Origin: an uncultured Clostridia bacterium
GTDB lineage: Bacteria > Bacillota > Clostridia > TANB77 > CAG-508
DNA length: 64,000 nucleotides
Direction: 5' to 3'
Assembly: GCA_948852945.1 (NCBI GenBank)
Contig: CAQPBJ010000003.1
Span: forward strand, 1-64,000
A program made the position numbers and the translations under genes. Below the pieces are notes generated by a model. The model was not told the origin of the DNA, searched no databases, and saw only the letters and a list, made by a program, of their open reading frames with translations. Shown piece after piece: positions 58,107-64,000 of the stretch. The stretch's first letter is position 1, and the number at the start of each line of letters is the position of its first letter.

Positions 58107-59423
58107 TTAGACAACTTCTTTAAAATTAATTTCTGATTCTTTGTACTCATCTGGTTTTAGACCTACACGTGAATTCATATACTCTAATAATAAAATTAGA
58201 ATTATAAAAACTGAAGAACCAACTATTATTGAAGCATTTGCAGTATTAGTTATTGTTAATAAACCTGCACCTAAGAAAGATAAACTACTTGCAACTATTC
58301 CTTCGATAATATAATTAGCAGTTAGTATTTTTACTCGCATTGAGCTATTAGAAAAACTACCAAGATATTGTTTTATCAAGGTATAATAAGGGCCTTTTAT
58401 AAAAAATTGTATTAATAGCATTAGTACAATTATAGTTAACATTAGGGCATAAGGAATATTTAGAGCTACTACTAATCCAGAAAGAATGATTGAAAAAGCA
58501 TAATATAATCCTAAATATGTTAAAGTTTTATTTTTTAGAAGTTTATTTATTTTATGAGATAGTATAGAACCTATTCCAGAGGCTATTCCTAATAATGCAA
58601 ATATAATACCTATGCTTTGTGAATTAACACCAATGTCTTCTAAAAGACTTCTTCTGTAGCTTATTAGAAGATAAATAGTTGAGTATTGAATTGCATTAAA
58701 ATAAATTAAAGAACGCAACCTTTTTGATGAAAATATAAATTTAAATGCGTTTTTTAAGTTTCTTGTATATTGTTTTAAGCTAGATATTGAGTTTTCGTAT
58801 TTATTATGTAAAGAATCGGGGTTGGTAATATCATCAGGTAGATTAGTAAAAAAGTGGCATATTATAAATGATATAACTGCACATAGTAGACACATAATTA
58901 TTGGAATATTAGGATTTATTATATATAAAAAGCCTGAAAGCAGACATGTAAATGCATCGAATATGTAAAATATTGCTGAACTTCTACCTTCAATTTTAGA
59001 GAAAAGTTTTTGTTTAGTTGAAGTTGAAGGAATAGAATCATAAAGCAGATTTGATTCACTTAAATTTTTAAAAACAAAACCTAATGCCATGAATATATTT
59101 GAAATAATTAAAAGAATTGTACTTTTGCAACCAAGTATAAATATTATATATAGAGCTAATGACGAATTTCCAATAATAAGAGAAGTTCTTTTTCCGAATT
59201 TTTCTGTTAATACAGATACAGGAATTTGAAATATTATTTTAAATATTGGATAAAAGGCATCTGCAAAAATAATTTGTGCGGCAGAAAGCCCTTGATAACT
59301 ATTTAAATATAAAAAAGAAATTGCATAGTAGAATAGTAAATCAAATGAAAAAATTTTGTATAAATAATAAAGTTTTATATTTTTTTTTCTTTTTTTGTTT
59401 AAAATCTTTTCTTCTTTTGTCAT
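58107..59423 (-). CDS. MFS transporter
   Basis: The 438-residue protein has about 12 membrane segments. The loop after segment 2 reads LTEKFGKRTSLIIGNSSLAL, the A-type MFS motif (G-x-x-x-D/E-R-x-G-R/K). A long cytoplasmic loop lies in the middle (about 195-230). The substrate is unknown; multidrug or sugar efflux is the usual guess. It is the only gene on the minus strand between 35.3 kb and the end. RBS AGGAGG. Confidence 0.85.
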   Translation of the reverse strand: MTKEEKILNKKRKKNIKLYYLYKIFSFDLLFYYAISFLYLNSYQGLSAAQIIFADAFYPIFKIIFQIPVSVLTEKFGKRTSLIIGNSSLALYIIFILGCKSTILLIISNIFMALGFVFKNLSESNLLYDSIPSTSTKQKLFSKIEGRSSAIFYIFDAFTCLLSGFLYIINPNIPIIMCLLCAVISFIICHFFTNLPDDITNPDSLHNKYENSISSLKQYTRNLKNAFKFIFSSKRLRSLIYFNAIQYSTIYLLISYRRSLLEDIGVNSQSIGIIFALLGIASGIGSILSHKINKLLKNKTLTYLGLYYAFSIILSGLVVALNIPYALMLTIIVLMLLIQFFIKGPYYTLIKQYLGSFSNSSMRVKILTANYIIEGIVASSLSFLGAGLLTITNTANASIIVGSSVFIILILLLEYMNSRVGLKPDEYKESEINFKEVV

Positions 59424-59531
59424 TTGTGCCTCCTAAAATAAGTATAACAATAAAGGATTTTATTATCAAGAAAAATTGACAAAGTTCGAACATATTGGTA
59501 AGATTATTATGATTAGGGAGGATAAGAAAAT

Positions 59532-60032
59532 ATGAATATTTATCCTAGTCTTTATTTAGACAGTGTAAAAAATATTAATGCAACATTACTAAAGAAAAAT
59601 AATTTAAGTGGTTTGATTTTAGATGTTGATAATACTTTAATTGATTATGATAGAAATTTACTAGATGGTGTAGAAAAATGGTGTGAAGAAATAAAACGAG
59701 AAGGTATAAAATGCATTATTCTATCTAATAGTAATAAAAAAGATAAAATAGAAAAAGTTGCTCAAACTTTAGATTTAGATTATATATTATTTGCTAAAAA
59801 ACCGCTTAAATCAGGATTTAAAAAGGCTTTAGAAAAATTAGAATTAAAGCCAGAAGAAGTTGCGGTAGTAGGAGACCAATTATTTACAGATATTATAGGT
59901 GCAAGAGGAATGAAAATGTTTCCGATTTTAGTAAAACCAGTAGGTAAAAAAGATATATTTATTACAAAAGTAAAAAGACCTATAGAAAATGCATTTATTA
60001 AAAAATACTTAAAAGAGAAAGGTAAAATTTAA
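59532..60032 (+). CDS. YqeG family HAD IIIA-type phosphatase
   Basis: The 166-residue protein has HAD motif I LDVDNTLIDYDRN, motif II LSNSNKKDK, the conserved lysine region FAKKPLKSGFKKAL and motif IV VVGDQLFTDIIGA. YqeG-type proteins dephosphorylate phosphatidylglycerophosphate in related lineages (PGP phosphatase). That role is plausible here. Confidence 0.92.
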   Translation: MNIYPSLYLDSVKNINATLLKKNNLSGLILDVDNTLIDYDRNLLDGVEKWCEEIKREGIKCIILSNSNKKDKIEKVAQTLDLDYILFAKKPLKSGFKKALEKLELKPEEVAVVGDQLFTDIIGARGMKMFPILVKPVGKKDIFITKVKRPIENAFIKKYLKEKGKI

Positions 60033-60058
60033 AATGTACTTTAATAATATACATATTT

Positions 60059-60811
60059 TTGTGTATTTATGTGTTCGGGTTAATTGGATGCATAGTTGGA
60101 CAAGTTTTAGGTTTAATAAACAAAAGATTAGAAAATCATGAAAGAATAATAGAAAAAGGTTCATTAAAAAATTTTAAAAAAGAGTTTAAAACTCATTATG
60201 GTTTAATGACTATAATGTTTGTATCATACATAGTTCTTTTATATGTGAGTAAAATAGATTTAGAGCTTTGGTATGTTAATATAAAACTATTTAGTTATTT
60301 TATATTATTACCTTTATTAATATCTGCTTTTATTATTGATTGGAGAAAGCAGATAATTCCTAATAGATTAGTTCTTACTATTTTTGAGATAGGATTAGTA
60401 GTTACATTTTTAGAAGGTATTTTTAGTCCTACAGGAATGAGTTTAGCACTTAATCGATTTGAAGGAATGGTAGTTGGAGCTGCGATTTTTGGGGCGATAA
60501 CTTTACTTGGAGGCTTAATTGCAGGAAAAGAAGCAATGGGAATGGGCGATGTGAAACTTATGGGGGCATTGGGACTTTTCTTCGGAGTAAAAAATATTAT
60601 AATGATTTCAATTTTGTCTTTTTTAATTGGAGCTATTTTTAGCGTATTTCTATTAGTTTTCAAAATAAAGAAGACAGATGAATATATACCTTTTGGACCG
60701 TTTATAGTTATTTCAGCTATTTGTTGTATGTTACTTCCAGAAGATGTGCTTTTTACAAGCTTATGGTTTGTATTTTCTGGTGAATGGTTTATCAAATATA
60801 TAAGAAAATAA
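60059..60811 (+). CDS. Prepilin peptidase (A24), start uncertain
   Basis: The 250-residue protein has about seven membrane segments and both A24 aspartates: IDWRKQIIPNRL and GMGDVKLMGALG. It cleaves type IV pilin-like or competence pseudopilin leaders. The N-terminal cytoplasmic loop lacks the CxxC pairs of many homologues. In this frame only TTG 60059 or GTG 60071 is available, and neither has an RBS. An ATG at 60034 with an RBS (GAAAGGT) lies in another frame. Removal of one T from the T-run at 60056-60060 would join them (MYFNNIHI...). A frameshift or sequence error at that run is possible. Confidence 0.82.
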   Translation: MCIYVFGLIGCIVGQVLGLINKRLENHERIIEKGSLKNFKKEFKTHYGLMTIMFVSYIVLLYVSKIDLELWYVNIKLFSYFILLPLLISAFIIDWRKQIIPNRLVLTIFEIGLVVTFLEGIFSPTGMSLALNRFEGMVVGAAIFGAITLLGGLIAGKEAMGMGDVKLMGALGLFFGVKNIIMISILSFLIGAIFSVFLLVFKIKKTDEYIPFGPFIVISAICCMLLPEDVLFTSLWFVFSGEWFIKYIRK

Positions 60812-60825
60812 AAGGAGGTACTATT

Positions 60826-61890
60826 ATGAATATAAAAATTAAGTGGCTTAGAGATAAGCTGAGAACTCAAAATTTACAGGGCATGATAGTATCAAATCCA
60901 GTTAATGTAAAGTATTTAACAGGTATAGAAGCAGAAGGCGAATTGTTAATTACTTTAAGAGAGAATATTTTTATAACTGATAGTAGATATGTCGAAGCAG
61001 TTAATACTATTTTAACAATAGAAGATGAGATATTAGTAAATGATAAGAAAAATTTAAATAAAGATGATTATGCAGCATTTTTTATGTTTTGTGAAAATGT
61101 TGGATTTGAAGAAAATTTTGTTACATATGCTGAGTATAAAGAGATGTTACAAAAGTATAGAGTTAACTTAATGGAAACGGAAAAAATTGTAGAGTCTCAA
61201 AGAATAATAAAAGAAGAAAAAGAAATACAATGTATTGAAAGAGCATGCGAAATTACAGATAAATGTTTTGAATATTTGCAGTCTTTTATAAAAATAGGAA
61301 TGACTGAAAAAGAGATTGCTTTTGAAATAGAAAGATTTTATAAAACTAATGGAGCGGATGGAGTTTCATTTGAACCAATAGTAGCATCTGGTCATAATTC
61401 TTCTATGCCACATGCTGTGCCTGGAAATAGAAAAATTAAAGATGGTGATTTAATTTTAATTGATATGGGCTGTAAGTATAAAGGATATTGTTCTGACATG
61501 ACAAGAATGATATTTGTAAATTGTATTGAAGATGAATATAAAGAAGCTTATGATATTTGTTTGAAGAATAATGAAATGGTAGAAAAAGAGATTAAAGATG
61601 GAAAGAATATGAAAACAATTTCTCAAAATTCTAATAATGATTTGAAAGTAAATGGATATAGTCCTTTACATTCGGTAGGACATGGCGTTGGTTTGGACAT
61701 ACACGAAAAACCATTTTTTAGCATAACATATGATCAGCAACTAAAGGAAAATATGGTTGTTACAGTTGAGCCAGGGGTATATAAAACAGGACAATTTGGA
61801 ATAAGAATAGAAGATACTGTTTTAGTAGGAAAGATGGGAATTACTAGACTTACAAAATCTTCAAAAGAACCAACAATTATTAATGGATAA
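60826..61890 (+). CDS. Xaa-Pro aminopeptidase (M24)
   Basis: The 354-residue protein starts at ATG 60826 after AAAGGAGG. An N-terminal creatinase-like domain (about 1-125) is followed by the pita-bread peptidase with the five metal ligands: two Asp in LIDMGCKYKGYCSDMTRM, His in LHSVGHGVGLDIHEKP, and Glu in VEPGVY and IRIEDTV. It removes N-terminal residues next to proline. An aminopeptidase P next to efp is a common arrangement in Bacillota; here a glycosyltransferase gene lies between them. Confidence 0.95.
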   Translation: MNIKIKWLRDKLRTQNLQGMIVSNPVNVKYLTGIEAEGELLITLRENIFITDSRYVEAVNTILTIEDEILVNDKKNLNKDDYAAFFMFCENVGFEENFVTYAEYKEMLQKYRVNLMETEKIVESQRIIKEEKEIQCIERACEITDKCFEYLQSFIKIGMTEKEIAFEIERFYKTNGADGVSFEPIVASGHNSSMPHAVPGNRKIKDGDLILIDMGCKYKGYCSDMTRMIFVNCIEDEYKEAYDICLKNNEMVEKEIKDGKNMKTISQNSNNDLKVNGYSPLHSVGHGVGLDIHEKPFFSITYDQQLKENMVVTVEPGVYKTGQFGIRIEDTVLVGKMGITRLTKSSKEPTIING

Positions 61891-61906
61891 TAAGGAAAAG
61901 AATATA

Positions 61907-63400
61907 ATGAAAGATAATAAGAAAAAAATATTACATATAGCTATTATTATAATTGGAACTGTTTTCTTACTTTTATCAGCTTTTCATACTAATATATGGT
62001 TTGATGAAAGTTATTCTGTTTCTATTGCAAATCATAGTTTTGCAGAAATATGGAAAATTAGTAGTTATGATGTTCATCCAATTTTTTATTATTGGATATT
62101 AAGAATAATTAATTTGATTTTTGGACCTAATATATATTTGTATAGAATTTTTTCAGTTCTATGTATAGTTCTTACAGGTTTGCTAGGTTATACTCATATA
62201 AGAAAAGATTTTGGAGAAAAAGTAGGAATATTATTTTCATATTTTGCATTTTTCCTTCCAGCGATTTGTGTATATGCTGTTGAAATTAGAATGTATTCTT
62301 TAGCATTGTACTTAGCTAGTATTTTAGGAATATATGCATATAGGATAGTTAAAGATAAATTTTCAAAAAAGAACTGGATTATTTTTGCTATAGCTAGTTT
62401 ATGTTTAGCTTATACACATTATTATGGACTTATAACATCAGGTATTGTAAATTTAATTTTATTTATTTACATATTAATAAAGAAAAAAGATGATAAAAAA
62501 TATTTAAAATGTTTTATAATTCAAGCTATTATTGAAGTTTTATTATATTTGCCTTGGATAGGTCCATTTTTATATAGAAGCTTAAAATCTAGTGGAGGTT
62601 TTTGGATAAAGATAAAATTTCCTAATACTATTATGGAAATTTTGAATTTTCAATATAGTGGCGTTTTAAGTGATCCGTTTTCTATTAAGTGTATTATAGC
62701 TTTAATTTTTGCAGTAGCATTATATGCGTATATTATTAGTTTGATAATTAAAAAAGTTATACAGGATAAAAAAGATAAAAAAAGTTTTTTGAATGCAGGA
62801 GTATGGGCTATTTTAGTATATTTAGCAGTTATATTAGCAGCATGGATTATTTCTATAAAAACGGAGATATTATATAGTAGATATCTTTTAGTTATTACAG
62901 GATTTTTAGCTTTTGGATTAGCATATTTTTTAGCAAAAGAAAAGCATATAATTATAACTTTTATAATATTAACTTGTATAACTGGAATGGCTATATACAA
63001 TGAATATGATTTAATAAAAGAAAATTATGCTGATAGCAATTTAGAAGCAATTAATTATATTAAGGAAAATATAAAAGAAGATGATATTATAATTTATAAT
63101 AGAATTAATATGGCAATACTAAATACGTATTTTCCTGATAATACACAATATTTTTTAAATTTTGGTCATTGGGGAGTTCACGAAGCTTATAAAGCATATG
63201 CACCATCTATGAAAATCGTTGAAGATTGGGAATTTTTAAATGATTTTCAAGGTAGAATCTGGATTATGGATTCTGAGAATAGTACTTATGTGTATGACAA
63301 TATTGATAAGAATATTGTAGAAACTGTAGAAGAGTGGAAACATTTTGAATCTGATTATCATGGTTATAAATATGATATAAATGTAGTAGAAAAAAAGTGA
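61907..63400 (+). CDS. Membrane glycosyltransferase, GT39/ArnT-like
   Basis: The 497-residue protein starts at ATG 61907 with AAGGAAAAG upstream; the in-frame ATG at 61883 has no RBS. About 11 membrane segments lie in the first 370 residues. The first outer loop has WFDESYSVSIANHS, with the DE pair that is the catalytic site of GT-C enzymes such as protein O-mannosyltransferase and ArnT. SSYDVHPIFYYWILRI is typical of the same group. The C-term (about 375-497) is soluble and probably extracellular. It transfers a sugar from a lipid carrier to protein or polymer; the GtrA protein at 41 kb could be part of such a pathway, but that is inference. Confidence 0.88.
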   Translation: MKDNKKKILHIAIIIIGTVFLLLSAFHTNIWFDESYSVSIANHSFAEIWKISSYDVHPIFYYWILRIINLIFGPNIYLYRIFSVLCIVLTGLLGYTHIRKDFGEKVGILFSYFAFFLPAICVYAVEIRMYSLALYLASILGIYAYRIVKDKFSKKNWIIFAIASLCLAYTHYYGLITSGIVNLILFIYILIKKKDDKKYLKCFIIQAIIEVLLYLPWIGPFLYRSLKSSGGFWIKIKFPNTIMEILNFQYSGVLSDPFSIKCIIALIFAVALYAYIISLIIKKVIQDKKDKKSFLNAGVWAILVYLAVILAAWIISIKTEILYSRYLLVITGFLAFGLAYFLAKEKHIIITFIILTCITGMAIYNEYDLIKENYADSNLEAINYIKENIKEDDIIIYNRINMAILNTYFPDNTQYFLNFGHWGVHEAYKAYAPSMKIVEDWEFLNDFQGRIWIMDSENSTYVYDNIDKNIVETVEEWKHFESDYHGYKYDINVVEKK

Positions 63401-63413
63401 AACTAGCTAATAC

Positions 63414-63442
63414 TTGATTTTATCGTAAAAATATAGTATTAT
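63414..63442 (+). promoter_or_regulatory. Promoter of efp
   Basis: TTGATT (63414-63419) and TATTAT (63437-63442) are 17 bases apart; AAGGAGGA and ATG 63486 follow. Confidence 0.65.
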
Positions 63443-63485
63443 AGTAAAAGATTTAAAATAAGAGAAAATTTAAGGAGGAATAAAT

Positions 63486-64000
63486 ATGGCAGAAGTATAT
63501 ATGGCAGGAGATTTAAGAAATGGAACTACTTTTGAAATGGAGGGTTCTGTATATAAAGTTGTTGAATTCCAACATGTAAAACCTGGTAAAGGAGCTGCTT
63601 TTGTTAGAACAAAATTAAAAAATGTAATTAACGGATCTGTTTTAGAAAAAACTTTTAATCCATCTGAAAAATTACAAGGGGCTGAAATTGAAAAAAGAGA
63701 TATGCAATATCTTTATAGTGATGAAGATTTATATTATTTTATGGACAATGAAACATATGAGCAAATACCACTTAATAAAGAACAAATAGGTGATGCTTTA
63801 AAATTTATCAAGGAAAATATGAGTTGTAAAATACTTTCTTTTAAAGGAAATGTATTTGCAGTTGAGCCACCTATGTTTGTTGAATTAGAAGTTACATACA
63901 CTGAACCAGGATTTAGTGGTAACACAACAACTACTTCTGGAAAACCAGCTACACTTGAAAACGGATATGAAATATCTGTACCTTTATTTATAAATATTGG
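63486..64000 (+). CDS. efp: Elongation factor P (3' end outside window)
   Basis: The 171 visible residues start AEVYMAGDLRNGTTFEMEGS and hold the KGN-type domain loop HVKPGKGAAFVRTKLKNV, with the lysine at about position 32 where EF-P is modified in many bacteria. PPMFVELEVTYTEPGFSG and ISVPLFINIG belong to the C-terminal OB domain; about 14 residues are missing. EF-P rescues ribosomes stalled at polyproline. RBS AAGGAGGA. Confidence 0.97.
   Translation, partial: MAEVYMAGDLRNGTTFEMEGSVYKVVEFQHVKPGKGAAFVRTKLKNVINGSVLEKTFNPSEKLQGAEIEKRDMQYLYSDEDLYYFMDNETYEQIPLNKEQIGDALKFIKENMSCKILSFKGNVFAVEPPMFVELEVTYTEPGFSGNTTTTSGKPATLENGYEISVPLFINI

Overview
The window is a stretch of an AT-rich Bacillota chromosome, most likely a gut-type Clostridia lineage. 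The evidence is the low-GC coding style, PolC-type DNA polymerase III, Gls24/AmaP envelope genes, RemA, a SleB-type spore cortex hydrolase, formate-tetrahydrofolate ligase, strong AGGAGG ribosome binding sites and frequent TTG starts. The genus cannot be fixed from sequence alone. Most genes lie on the + strand.

Layout. 1-2.4 kb: the 3' part of a GC-richer aminotransferase/acetyltransferase gene, a stray copy of a tRNA-Tyr 3' end, then tRNA-Met(CAT) and tRNA-Tyr(GTA). 2.4-5.2 kb: a very compact convergent small-RNA/hydrophobic-peptide locus that looks like an Fst (par) type I toxin-antitoxin, a PH-like protein, and a YtrA-type regulator/ABC transporter operon with a visible operator. 5.2-15.4 kb: a large acidic membrane protein, dCMP deaminase, a DapB-fold dehydrogenase, and a divergent pair. 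One of that pair is a uracil permease fused to uracil phosphoribosyltransferase, preceded by a leader peptide that runs into an intrinsic terminator; the other is an unusual ABC ATPase. 15.4-29 kb: two large hairpin repeats, then pyrH-frr-uppS-cdsA-rseP, a PH protein, polC with duplicated OB folds, and recG. 30-35 kb: nucleoside kinase, RNHCP protein, U32 peptidase. 35.5-44.8 kb: cell-surface region (dockerin-bearing glucosaminidase, cadherin-like membrane protein, GtrA, large papain-like protease with Ig-like repeats and a YPYTG sorting signal). 44.8-57.8 kb: dense housekeeping series rsmE, yicC, remA, rpoZ, gmk, priA, def, fmt, Gls24/amaP, nusB, xseA, xseB, fhs, sleB. 58-64 kb: MFS transporter, YqeG phosphatase, prepilin peptidase, aminopeptidase P, a membrane glycosyltransferase and efp (cut by the window end).

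Two layers of structure overlie this ordinary chromosome. First, at least five (probably six) single genes with clearly higher GC and different codon use (ending at 2036, 5546, 9094, 26814, 29811 and 32799) are dropped one by one between host operons. Most have a near-consensus 17-bp-spaced promoter, a small 5' hairpin, a strong RBS and their own terminator hairpin. They behave like phage 'morons' but sit in the chromosome, and none of the five small ones has a recognisable function. Second, intergenic spaces hold long hairpins. In one family (15.4, 15.6, 51.3 and 57.9 kb) the long stems differ at each locus while the apical motifs are shared. A second palindromic family has copies at 32.2 and 47.9 kb.

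No CRISPR array, rRNA, transposase or prophage was seen. All names rest on reading motifs in the translations; no database search was possible.
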